Assembly: GCA_963924555.1 (NCBI GenBank)
Contig: OZ004586.1
Span: 1,550,001 to 1,614,000 of the forward strand
Direction of reading: 5' to 3'
Origin: Crambe crambe
Taxonomy: Eukaryota; Porifera; Demospongiae; Poecilosclerida; Crambeidae
Length of the DNA stretch: 64,000 nt
Part shown: positions 24,791 to 35,606 of the stretch, in pieces
Numbering within the stretch: position 1 is the first letter of the stretch
Layout: each line of letters begins with the position of its first letter
Program-made: the position numbers and the translations under genes
Notes under the pieces: model-generated
Databases searched by the model: none
What the model saw: only the letters and a program-made list of their open reading frames with translations
What the model was told of the DNA's origin: nothing

Positions 24791-25054
24791 ACTCATATAG
24801 CTATATCAATTATTCAAGTGAGGTTATAAATGAGAGGCAGGACATGTGGGTCAGGTCAGGCATGCGTAGACAGGCAGCTGGACACAAGGGTACCTACTTG
24901 AGTGCAAAGATGGCAGTTAACACCTGGTACCCCCAAGCACTGGTTCTATCCCACTTATCAGCCGAATCATTAATTATAGGAGTGACCTAAGTATCAACAC
25001 TCGTAAAGGCTATCTTGCTAACTACTAATAGCTTTATTTTTCAAAATCAAGATC

Positions 25055-25172
25055 ATTTCAAAAGAGAGAAGACATGAATGTGTGCATGGTTGTAGAGCAG
25101 CATGAATGTGTGCGTGCATTAGAAGAGGCGTGTATGGTGCATCCGGGGACATGTCCGCCAGGCAAAGAGGGT
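25055..25172. repeat. Inner inverted repeat, left copy
   Basis: About 115 bp (ATGAATGTGTGCATGGTTG ... GACATGTCCGCCAGGCAAAG) repeated in inverted orientation at 30905-31027 with only a few mismatches. It lies just past the 3' end of the transposase gene. Confidence 0.85.
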
Positions 25173-25214
25173 GAGAGGGAAAATAGTCAAATTGGACAGC
25201 TCCAATAGCAGAAT

Positions 25215-26630
25215 TCAGTCTTCACCAAACAATCCATCATTGGACATCAGAGTAAAAAGTAGTTGAACTGTATCTAAATATAAGTTCTTCCCAAAGTCAT
25301 CACAGTCTTGTAGTGGATTAATGCTGGAATTAAGATGTTGAAGGCTAGAATGACTCAGTGTAATATTCGTCTGGGGCACCATTACACTTGCATCGTCATC
25401 ACTACCACTGTCATAATTTAATTCACTTTCAACTGGATCCACAATTTCTTCAAATAAGTGGCTCCCTTGTGAGTAAGCTGTGTACAACTGTAATGGTGAC
25501 ATGTTATTTTCTGTTGATAACTGGTGGTTATTCCAAGCAGACTTGAATGCTGCTAGAGATGCATTAATCCTTGGAAGGTAAACATAGTGAAGAGAGAATA
25601 AGTCAGCCTCATTATCCGGATCTAGAACACCTTCATATTCAAGCTCACTGAAAACTGTGATGAAGGATGATGAAACTGACCTATACACATCTCGCCATAA
25701 CCTTTCTATTCTTGAATTGTGTACACTTCGTCCTGCTATATATGAATTTCTTCCCATTCCCCTTTGTTCTTCCATAAAATCCCATATGCGTACATTTTCT
25801 CCTCCATGATCTGTGCGTACTCTAGAAGGGATGCCATATTCTCGTGTAGCTTGAATGAAACAGTCTAATACTGTATCTGATAAATTGTTATCGGAGCAAT
25901 GAAGAAAAGTAATTAAACGAGAATAACCATCAATCCCGCCATGTATCACAAGTCTCCACTTGATCATTTTGTGGTTTCCATCCACATGCCACAAAGCATT
26001 CGGACCAGAAACGGAATAGGTTCTTCTATATATCTGAGGAGATCTTGCTTGGCTGCCTGATACCCGAATTATAGATTCCCTTAAACGGCGTCTCTGGATC
26101 AGCACCTAAGTACAGAGGTTAAATTTTATGAAAGTGGTAGTTTGTGCTTTCTAATTCACACCCATATTTTTAACTACTTACAACTGAATGAAAAGAGGAA
26201 AAAAATATGGTATGGTGCCTTCAAACCAATATGATTTGTAATCATGAGTCTGTAAAATGGCTCTCATAATCGATGTATAGCAGTGGAAACTGCATACCTG
26301 CATTCACTTAATGTCATTATTTTACAGTTCAAGCTAGGTCATTAAGCATTTAGCCAATGTACTTTGAGCACCTACCTTTCGAGACTGTAAATGACCACGA
26401 ATCATGACTTCTCCTGATGATGGAAACTGCAATATTATGTCCCTTACTACTGCATCGAGAGACTGGTCAGATATCGATAAGTATGTTCCAATACCCCATT
26501 CTTTGGCCCTCCTTTGAATGGTTTTGGCTGATGTTCCCAAAATTGATGCTATCTCATCCCAAGTAAATCGAAGTTGTCGTAAGTATTCCAGATGTTCCCT
26601 ATTGATGATTTTCTTAGGGCGCCCAGACAT
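25215..26630 (-). CDS. DDE integrase-like transposase
   Basis: Two exons on the - strand, 26630-26376 and 26105-25215, phase-0 intron, 381 aa. The N-terminal part has a helix-turn-helix (WDEIASILGTSAKTIQRRAKEW) likely to bind the element ends. The second exon is an rve-type catalytic core: HVDGNHK (first Asp), RTDHGGEN (second Asp) and NSRIERLWRD (Glu), the DDE triad that performs strand transfer. ATG 26630 was preferred because the frame upstream starts only with GTG. No stops or frameshifts, so the enzyme may be active. Shares a 149-bp promoter region with the divergent HECT gene. Confidence 0.82.
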
Positions 26631-26779
26631 ACCACTGCCAGTAGCCACTGCAATTGTCTAGCGACATGCTCGGTGGGCATTTATTGGAGAATGGAGATTG
26701 TCTCGTGATCAGCGCGCGCCGCAATTCGCAACCGGCCAGCTAGCCACGTGTACGTGAGCACTGTCTGGTCTGCAAAAGA
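26631..26779. promoter_or_regulatory. Divergent promoter region of the transposon
   Basis: Only 149 bp separate the start codons of the transposase (-) and HECT gene (+). GC content rises sharply (CAGCGCGCGCCGCAATTCGC, CACGTG at 26743), unlike the AT-rich surroundings. No TATA box is obvious. Inferred bidirectional promoter. Confidence 0.6.
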
Positions 26780-29700
26780 ATGGCTGAGGTGCCACTGGAT
26801 CAAATTGCCGGAGCTGTAGCTAATGCCATAAGGCAATCGTTGACGAATAGATCTGCTAGTAGTGTGTCACCAAATAGCTCCAGCAGCTCCTCACTTGTTG
26901 CCAACGTTGGTAATAGTACTCGTCCCGCTCGGCCTCCTACCACATTTGAACAAGCTGTAGGACTAAGAAAAAGACCGAAATTTGAGCCACCGAGTTTGTT
27001 TCAAAACGTGAGAAATCGCAGATCAAGAAAGCGGGATAATTCCAGAAGTAAACCAGTTTCAACTTATGTTAGAGATATAATTCTCCTTCCAAAGGAATTC
27101 AAGTGTCGAGATGGAGATATCAGTATTCCCAGATGCTCTAGGAGAAACAAATTGGGTAAAACTGGACTAGTTGGGAAAATTCAGATTAACTCTGACATGA
27201 CGGACACAGAAATTCGTCGAGAGATATGCGAGATATTTGCGGCACCAATGGAGTTAAATGAAGATAACATAAAAAGCGGCCAGTTGTTTCCTTTTACATA
27301 TCTACAAAGAGCCGGTGCAGGATGTAGATCACTTTGTGTGCCTTCGGTAAAAGACTCCTTTGAGTGGAATGGGAAGGAAGTGGTGTCACTTGCTAAATCA
27401 GGATCGTACATATATCTCCTTGCCAATGCTGAATTACCTGGGTATCAAAAACTCGTAAGTCATGCATAGTAGCTACTACCTATGTAACAAACTAGCTACA
27501 GTACAACTTTGTTTCTGTCAACATGAATGCTTATTTTCTTTGTAGATCAAGAAGGAGGCTGAAGTTCAAGTAATATCAAGTGATGAGGTATGTCTTGGAC
27601 TAGAATGTCTCAGCATGACTTCTTATTACAGAGCTAAAAATAAGGGTTCAATGTTGCCAGGACAACTTGTCCTAGCAAAATGAGATTTGATTGGTCATTT
27701 AGTAAAATTGGTCGGACATATACACAAAAAAAAAAGAAAAAAAAGGTAGGACTGCGCTGTCCATGTGGAGCATGCGCAGTGCGCTCACTACATTGAAGTG
27801 GGTGGAGTCTTGAACTAGAGTTAGAGAGAAGTTAGTTTCTCACCTCCTGACTCTAGGCAGTGCCAACTGAAGCCTAGATAAGAGTAACAAGGTACTGAAG
27901 GTAGTGTAGATAGTTTAGTTCATATTTCCAAGTGCATAAGCTGGAAAGCCTACCTTAGTTCTGGTGATTGCAGCTGCTGGATGCACGAAGCTTTCATGGC
28001 TGACTAGCTAGCTTTAGTGCTTCATTTGAAGCCTTTCTACTTTAGTCTAAGTTCCAAAGCTTGGTTAAAAGTTTGTTCAAGGATCATTTTAGTCTGAAAC
28101 TGTTGTTTAATAGGACATTGTGGCAGTGCAAACTGTGAATTGATCGGTCAAATCTGATAATTGCTCGGAAAATGACCGATGTCCGCCTGTTATTTTTAGC
28201 TCTGATTATTAGGTCATCACTATGTGATGTATAGCCTTGATATTTAAGTGCTCTTATTATGTCATCATCACTATGTGATGTATAGCCTGACTGGGGTAAG
28301 CTCCTCTTTCAACTTCCATGAAAGCGAAGACATTTCCCCCCTTAGAAAGTGATCAGCTAATTTTGTTATTGCATTGTGTAACTTGAAGCACATACATACC
28401 TTTCAACCTGGTACAGTAGAACTTCAGATTGAAAATATTAAAGGTCAAAGTTCGGAATACACATTGCTCATGTGCAATACCAAAATTTTTTGCAGCTGTT
28501 TTATCGATCGATTTAAGAGCGGAAGAGTTCGTTCCAGGTCTACTATATAATAATGTCTACCACAGGTTTTAGCTAGCTAGAGTGCTTGTCATGGGTAGCC
28601 AGCAAAATGAAGCAGTTCACTTTGTATAAACGGGGGTGTGGTTGTGTCAAAGTAGGTGCGGTTGTGTGAATTTCATTATCCGAACATTCACTTATCCGAC
28701 ATGCTTCTACTCTTCTGTCTGGATAATCGAGGGTCTACTGTATTGTGTCTGTGCTAAAGTTGTGGCGAGGCACTACTTAGGGTTAAATATTTCTGAAGTA
28801 TGCTTGTATTATGCTTCTGTTATTATTGCATAGATTTTTGAAGGCAGTAGTGATGAAGACCTTCCAGACGTTTCTATTATTACAAGGTTGTTAATTACCC
28901 CCACTCCCCCTTTCTGGCATTCATTTCCTAGTAGTGTAAAATTATATAGCTATGAAATAGAGAGTCCGTTAATTTTTATTTATAATAATCTTTATAGTGG
29001 TGGAGCAGGGAGAGTCTTAAATTCAGAAGATTCCCATTCTCCATCTGATCAATCACCCTTCTCATCTACATCTGCTTCTTTTCGAGATGAGCATTCCATC
29101 TCTGCTGCCCACATATCACGTTCTCCTCAGTCCCTGCCATCTGTATCTGATTATCGGTCATCTCTTCCATCCACATCTGCCTCTCGAGATGATAATTCCA
29201 TCTCTGCTGTACATCACAGTGCTGCTGCTACGCCATGTTCTCCTCGGGTCAGTGAAACTGCTCTCACTTGTCTTGATTCAGCAACAACCAGCTCAGCTTA
29301 TAGAAGTAGCCTGGATCAGCTATTGGATACATTTGTAAGTGAAGATAATCTGTCAACGAAACAGGTGGTTACCATTTATGAGTTATCTGGTTCTGACTTC
29401 GACAAGAGCATGACCTGTCTTCTTGACGGACCCACACTTCAGTCGATCATAAAGATGATAAATGGACGATTTGTTCAATTTCCTCGAGTGAAGCTATCAT
29501 TGGATGCCGAAGACATGTGGGGTGATATGGTAGCTCAGTACAAGTGTCCATCTACGAGTCTTCAATCTCAACTTCGTATTACATTAAATCGTCAGCCTGC
29601 AGTGGACACTGGAGGGGTTCGTCGGCAAGTGTATAGTACGATCTTTGAAGACTTTGCAACCAACAAGTATATAAGACTTTTTGATGGGCCAATGAATCAT

Positions 29701-30833
29701 ATTCGACCTGCAGCGACAGCGGAAGCTAGATCATCTGGACTACTGAAAGTCCTTGGCTCCATGATCTCTCATAGTATTTCTCAAGATGGTATAGGATTCC
29801 CTTTCCTTTCTCCAACATGCTATTGGTACTTGGTTGGTGGGGAGGAAAAGGCTATAGAGTTTATAACAACTGAAGACCTTCCTGCTGATTCAGCATCAGT
29901 AGTTACCGAGGTATGTATATCAGACTGCATGCATAGGGGCTGAAATTGAATGGCCGAAATTGTAGATAGACAGCTAAGTTTGTACTCTGATAAATAGATG
30001 TGCAAGATTGTACAATAAATGCTACTGATATAATGGTTCTGTTTCAGATCAATGGAGCCAGAACAGAAGAAGATCTCCATGTTTTGTTTCAATCAAACCT
30101 GTATAGCAATGTATTTGAAAGATGCGGGATTACACAAATGTTAACGGTAAGTCCATCTCTGAACTGACAATATCAAAACTGTAGGGTGTGCGTTATTAAA
30201 CAACTTTTCCTTCAGTTGCTATGCTACTTTGGATGCACACTTATTCAACACTGTGTATATTATTTCTATAGATGTCTAATAAGACTATGATTGCCCAAGA
30301 GATATTGTACTATGATGGTATTGGGCGAATATCCAAGCTCCTTGATCAACTGTGTGAAGGACTCAGTGCCTTGTCCAGTATCCGTGATTTCCCTGGATTA
30401 TTCACCCCTCTTCTGGTGTACACAGCCTGCCTCTCACCAACTGATGTCAGCAACGCAGTGTATGTGGATGAAACTTTGACCAGTCTTCTACCTGGTGACT
30501 TGCTGGTGATGGCTTATCTCAACCAATGGATAAGTGAAGCCTCTGAAGAATGTATGTTTTTGTTTTTAATTGTTTATGCATATACTTTATGTTTACTTTA
30601 TTTGTATAGCTTTGAAACAATTTTTACTACATGTCACTGGGGCGTCATATCCAAGCAACAAGTCTGTCAGGGTTGACTTCTTGGATGAGGATGGGCATGG
30701 AGCTATAACAGCCCACACATGCTCCAAAGTGATATCCTTTCCCCGAGGGGTATTTGGTGATGATGCTTTTGAATTCTTCAAATCGGCTCTTGAATCTGTC
30801 ATAACATCAAGATTCCATTTCAATACAGTTTGA
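26780..30833 (+). CDS. Transposon-borne HECT-type ubiquitin ligase
   Basis: Seven exons: 26780-27454, 27546-27587, 28834-28886, 28998-29910, 30048-30146, 30272-30551, 30610-30833; phases agree, 761 aa. The N-terminal half is Ser-rich and disordered-looking apart from a region with RDIILLPKEFKC and PSVKDSFEWNG. The C-terminal ~360 residues resemble a HECT domain: RQPAVDTGGVRRQVYS, then the C-lobe ending AHTCSKVISFPRG, where Cys in TCS is the expected thioester Cys, and a C-terminal FNTV. HECT ligases accept ubiquitin from E2 on this Cys and pass it to substrates. Intact and between the transposon ends, so part of its cargo. Similar proteins are often named G2E3-like in databases. Confidence 0.75.
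28423..28742. mobile_element. MITE with TACAGTAGA ends inside HECT intron
   Basis: Left end GTACAGTAGAACTTCAGATT and right end (inverted) ACAGTAGACCCTCGATTATCC share the TACAGTAGA motif. Non-coding, within intron 2 of the HECT gene; a nested insertion. Confidence 0.5.
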
Positions 30834-30904
30834 CTTTTTCATTGTTTTTGTGTGTGTGTGTTTTTTGTTTTTGTTTTCGTTTTTTGTTGTTTTTTTCAAT
30901 TTCT

Positions 30905-31027
30905 CTCAGCCCACCCTCTTTGCCTGGCGGACATGTCCCCAGATGCACCACACATGCCTCTTGTAATACACGCACACATTCATGCTGCTCTACAACCATG
31001 CACACATTCATGCCTTCTTTCTATTGA
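30905..31027. repeat. Inner inverted repeat, right copy
   Basis: Inverted partner of 25055-25172, beginning about 70 bp after the HECT stop codon. The pair brackets exactly the two genes, so the gene block may be, or once was, an element in its own right. Confidence 0.85.
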
Positions 31028-33137
31028 ACAAAATTCTAGCTGTGTCCTTTGCTGGTGCACTAATTAAGATATCCTGTGTTTCTTCAGTCTTTGGTATAAC
31101 TAGTTATAAAGTTGGTTTTATGGTTGGTATTACTTCAACATCCGTTGGTGGTTGATGTCGGTACCGGGTGATTTGTTAGTGACACTCTAAGCACAATGTA
31201 TAGATCAGAGCATTATTAATCTCCTTGTACATGTTACTGGAGGTCTTCACCCAGACGCTCAATGGAACCATTACTAAAAATCTTGAGGACTACTCACTCT
31301 TGGCTACTGCTCTATCCAGATAGTGAGGCTGTTCTCATTAATGCTATAGCTGTAGCCAAGTTCATATCTTAAGTTACAGCTGATTTACCTTTCATACAAG
31401 AACTTCTGTGTATACAGGATGAAAAAGTTGGTGGTAAGATTCAGAATAAGAGACATTGAAAATGTTATACACTCTGCTGGCGTACAGTATCTTAACTGCA
31501 AACAGTGCACATTTTATAGTTACAATGACCATTATTGTTCACCTTCATCATCATAATCCAATGACTTGCACAAGAACTGCACTGCCACTATAGCTTCAGC
31601 TAACTTTGTTGAAATCATAGCATAATAATTATTATGCCTCAAGTTGTGGTGGAAGCTTGCATGCATTAGAGTTTTTGGTATTACATGGAGTTAAGTTGTG
31701 AGGTGATATAGCTAAATCAGTGCTGATGCAATGCATCAGCTTAGCTATAAACCTGATGATCTCTTTAAACTATTCCTTTTTGCTACATCAGTGGAATCAT
31801 TGAGTGATGGATATTATGTGATAGACTGCTGGCACTAGGAACATGACTGTAAACTTACTTTCATTGGTTCATTTTTTTGCATTATTAACAGACACTTAAT
31901 CTCATTGGTTATTTAATACAGTGATCTTATTGGCTTATTTTAGCATTGTAGCTATCAACCAATCACATTCATTTTTGTGGACAAGCTATAAAAGGCAGAT
32001 CGATGCTTAGCATCTAGAGACAGTTGTGCTTGAATTCAAATCACCAAAAACTCTGTTCCCTCAGTAACATATTATACTCGGCTTCTTTCTGTTTGGGACT
32101 AGGGTTGAATAAATTATGCTAAAATTATTCTATTCTCTGATTCTCATGTTAGTTACCTATTATTCTTAAGCACTAACATAATTATTCCCAATATTTTGCC
32201 CATTATTCTTGATTATTCTTTAATGCAACAAGATTACAAGAAAGGATTTTATGAGTGCCTATAGCTATACTGTAGCATCAATGAAACTCTACATAGTCTT
32301 CTAGAGCAAGAGTTTGTTGCTATTTTCTAACAAAGAAAAAACTCTCTCTGCTGCAGCAGATGATGTTGAATAAGTAAGACTGATCTATAGCTGCTAGACC
32401 AAAGGGGAAGTTCAGATGTATGTCTGTTCCACCACTTTAGCCTGTCAACTTCCTGAGATACTGAGATGTTCCCTATTATTCCAGCATTATTCCCTGATTC
32501 TTTGGCATACCTCAATATTATGCTAGCATAAAAATTATTCAAGCCTAATTGGGACCCACAGCATTTTGTCCATCATATAGAGAAATTCGTACAGAGAAGA
32601 GTCCTTTGTTGCATCAGAGCTTATTACATAGATAGCCCTGTGCTAATTATTCATTTATAGACCAGGTATTTTATTCAACATTTTGCTCCCTACAGACAGT
32701 CCCTATCAAAACTGAGTGATGACAACACTGACTGACTGACTGCATGCTAGAGACAAGTAATAAGGATCATTATTTGACAGGATTGACAGTCATAATTATT
32801 ACATAGTTCATCAACTCAACGATTATTGTACTGAAGCATCAAAGACGTCTCAGTTAGAGCCTATTATTCAATTTCTGAAAGAAGCTACCTATTTAATTAG
32901 CTCAGGCCTATACATAGATCCCTGGTCATTATGTAATAATCTTGTTTGTTTGTTGCTGCTGTTGTTGTCGTGGTGGTGGTGGCTTTGTGATCATTGTTAT
33001 TGTTGTCATTGTTATTCATTTACTTTGTAGCATCAAGACTCCTAGACATTATATACTTACATGATGCAACAACAAAACAACATTATCAACCAAAACAACA
33101 TTATTGGAAAAAAAACACAATGACAATGACTACAATA
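31028..33137. other. AT-rich filler of the transposon, right side
   Basis: No coding exon recognised in 2.1 kb. It includes ATTATTC-rich stretches (32120-32230, 32440-32560) that recall the small insertion at 16541-16863, and a (TTG)/(GTGG) patch at 32947-32985. Confidence 0.5.
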
Positions 33138-33146
33138 GTCATTGTT

Positions 33147-33196
<50 letters not shown>

Positions 33197-33229
33197 GCTA
33201 TTGTTGCTGCTGCTCTTGTTAGAGCTCTA
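33138..33229. repeat. (TTG)n microsatellite
   Basis: About 20 consecutive GTT/TTG triplets with a CTG-rich end, just before the right minisatellite. Confidence 0.9.
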
Positions 33230-34460
33230 AGACTATAAATTAAGCTCCTACTTATATAGGAATTAGCTAAGTCTTATTACTAGCAGCTCTTAGGAGCTCT
33301 TATATACGTATGGGAGCTCTTATATAAATCTTATTTATATATGGGAGCTCATAATTATTTATTATGAAGAGCTCTTATTATAGGAGCTCTTATTATGGGA
33401 GGCTCTTGTTTATAGGAGCTCTTGTTTATATAATTATAGGAGCTCTTATAATATGGGAAGCTCTTATTTATATATAGGAGACTCTTATTTATAGGAGGCT
33501 CTTATTTATATATAGGATGCTCTTATTTATATATAGGATGCTCTTATTTATATATAGGATGCTCTTATTTATATATAGGAGGCTCTTATTTATATATAGG
33601 AGGCTCTTATATATATAGGAGGCTCTTATTTATATATAGGATGCTCTTATTTATATATAGGAGGCTCATATTTATATATAGGAGGCTCTTATATATATAG
33701 GAGGCTCTTACTTATAAATATAGGAGGCTCTTACTTATATATAGGAGGCTCTTATTTATATATAGGACGCTCTTATTTATATATAGGAGGCTCTTATTTA
33801 TATATAGGAGGCTCTTATTTATATAATATAGGAGGCTCTTATTTATATATAGGATGCTCTTATTTATATATAGGATGCTCTTATTTATATATAGGATATG
33901 CTCTTATTTATATATAGGATGCTCTTATTTATATATAGGAGGCTCTTATTTATATATAGGATGCTCTTATTTATATATAGGAGGCTCTTATTTATATATA
34001 GGAGGCTCTTATTTATATATAGGAGGCTCTTATTTATATATAGGAGGCTCTTATTTATATATAGGAGGCTCTTATTTATATATAGGAGGCTCTTATATAT
34101 ATAGGAGGCTCTTATTTATATATAGGAGGCTCTTATTTATATATAGGAGGCTCTTATTTATATATAGGAGGCTTTTATTTATATATAGGAGGCTCTTATT
34201 TATATATAGGAGGCTCTTATTTATATATAGGAGGCTCTTATTTATATATAGGAGGCTCTTATTTATATATAGGAGGCTCTTATTTATATATAGGAGGCTC
34301 TTATTTATATATAGGAGGCTCTTATTTATATATAGGAGGCTCTTATTTATATATAGGAGGCTCTTATTTATATATAGGAGGCTCTTATTTATATATAGGA
34401 GGCTCTTATTTATATATAGGAGGCTCTTATTTATATATAGGAGGCTCTTATTTATTTACG
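33230..34460. repeat. Right minisatellite of the transposon
   Basis: About 55 copies of a 21-bp unit (ATATAGGAGGCTCTTATTTA). The left part is diverse (GGAGCTCTTATT, GGATGCTCTT, GGAAGCTC); the right part is nearly uniform. Shares the TATATAGGAG-CTC core and the same orientation with the left array. Confidence 0.95.
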
Positions 34461-34477
34461 GAGATCCTGTTTGATGC

Positions 34478-34542
34478 ATAAGCTGCTACCTAGGGTGCAT
34501 GGAGCCGCGAAGCGGCTCCATGCACCCTAGGTAGCAGCTTAT
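34478..34542. repeat. Perfect 31-bp palindrome with 3-nt loop
   Basis: Arms 34478-34508 and 34512-34542 are exact reverse complements; loop GAA. Arm centre GGAGCCGC|GAA|GCGGCTCC is far richer in G+C than its surroundings. It lies 38 bp inside the right end of the transposon, where the left end has only a partial match (GCAGCTACCT). Confidence 0.97.
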
Positions 34543-34779
34543 ACCTAAGTATGGCTTTTTGACCTATTTGGCACCCCATATAGAGCATCCCATTTCAAAC
34601 TGAAAGTAACAAAGGGGAATGACTATAATAATATATATGAAATTGAAAGATCCGAAAAAAGTTTTGAGAGAATCAATGAACTATGTGAATACTTTAAAAT
34701 CAACCCTATCCCTCCAACAATAACGACTATTGGAGATCCTTGTATTAATGAACTAAGGAGTGTGGAGACTACAGTGTAA

Positions 34780-35606
34780 GCCATAGCTATAACTGATCTT
34801 TATTATGATTATTATACTATTATACTCTCTTCCTATCATGTTATGCTACACATGCAGTATATTAAATGCGATGCATGAGTTACAAATGTACATGCTATAT
34901 ATGGGAATGTTATTATAATTATATCTGCATCATCACTTGATGGCTTGCAACTGGTAAAGCAAAGCTTGCATTGTAAGTTTAAATACTGCAAATGGGGAAA
35001 ATTTCGATGTTAATTTATTTTCGTGGTTATGTCCAATAACAAAAATTAATCTCATGAAAATTAATTACATGCACAAAAAATAGTTATTTACAAGTTGTAA
35101 CAACAGAAATGAAAATATAAACATGAATTACGTATTATCTAACAAAAATTTCCCAATTCACGGTAGCTAGCTATATGGCCAGGTACCATATATACCACTA
35201 CTGCAGACTGACTGATTTTAGATAAGAAGAATCTCTAGCTTCTAGCTAGCTATAGCAGTTAGGAATAACACAATTCGAGGATCATTGAACACTTTATCAA
35301 TTATAGATGATGTCATGCTGAATTGTTGTAAGTCTTAAATTGGAATCGAGACACCTCAACCCATTAGCTACTCCAAAGTAACACACATGCATTCGTCAAG
35401 AAAATAAGCAGGAAAATACACTTACTCCTTCACTTCCTTATTATTGTCATGTTAAGAATTACCACACTGTAGTAGTCAAGCCATATATAAAAGAATCACA
35501 TGATTTGATCTGAACTCCAATTATGTGGGAATCAATCAATATGTAGCTACCATTATTAGTCTTCCTCTAGTTCAATGATCAAAGTTCAATAAATCTTGCT
35601 AGCTAG
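34780..35606. other. Spacer between units 9 and 10
   Basis: No exon recognised. Short repeats such as AAATTAAT and TAGCTAGC; nothing diagnostic. Confidence 0.5.

Larger units (their letters stand above)
23944..34580. mobile_element. 10.6-kb DNA transposon with transposase and HECT gene
   Basis: TAGAGC lies directly outside both ends (23938-23943 and 34581-34586), a 6-bp target duplication. The ends are inverted repeats: TATGGGGTGCCAAAT on the left and the same 15 bases inverted on the right, continuing to about 30 bp with two mismatches and patchy similarity beyond. Contents in order: minisatellite, inner inverted repeat, transposase (-), divergent promoter, HECT gene (+), inner inverted repeat, AT-rich filler, minisatellite, 31-bp palindrome. 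A 6-bp duplication, TAYGG-like ends and a DDE integrase-like enzyme would suit the IS3EU superfamily as I recall it; this needs a Repbase check. Confidence 0.85.
22867..34779 (+). pseudogene. DD-SH2 unit 9, SH2 exon split by a transposon
   Basis: Exons 22867-22885, 22946-23233, 23287-23317, 23385-23474, then the SH2 exon in two pieces, 23716-23943 and 34587-34779. Leader MAHRLVG; Death with CKWRKIG..LGL, VPTWDKL; linker WTCCCF; SH2 with YYHGIMTG, CFLIRYS, SHFKL (His at betaD4) and IGDPC. The two SH2 pieces sum to 421 nt, the same as the SH2 exon of unit 14, and no other defect is visible, so the 10.6-kb insertion is the only break. As it stands the frame runs into the element and stops soon after. 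The insertion may be polymorphic. Confidence 0.85.

Noticed and set aside
23990..24796. 268-codon - strand open frame of ISESPIYYIGV repeats
   Set aside because: By-product of the left transposon minisatellite.
28636..28833. Small open frame in the HECT-gene intron
   Set aside because: Overlaps the MITE and has no exon signals.
30820..31067. Small frames over the inner inverted repeat
   Set aside because: They follow the inverted repeat, not a gene; both copies carry them in opposite orientation.
24020..34460. Possible CRISPR array
   Set aside because: Units are contiguous without unique spacers, and the sequence is eukaryotic.
33854..34474. 206-codon open frame of repeated IYRRLLF
   Set aside because: By-product of the 21-bp minisatellite, whose length is divisible by three.
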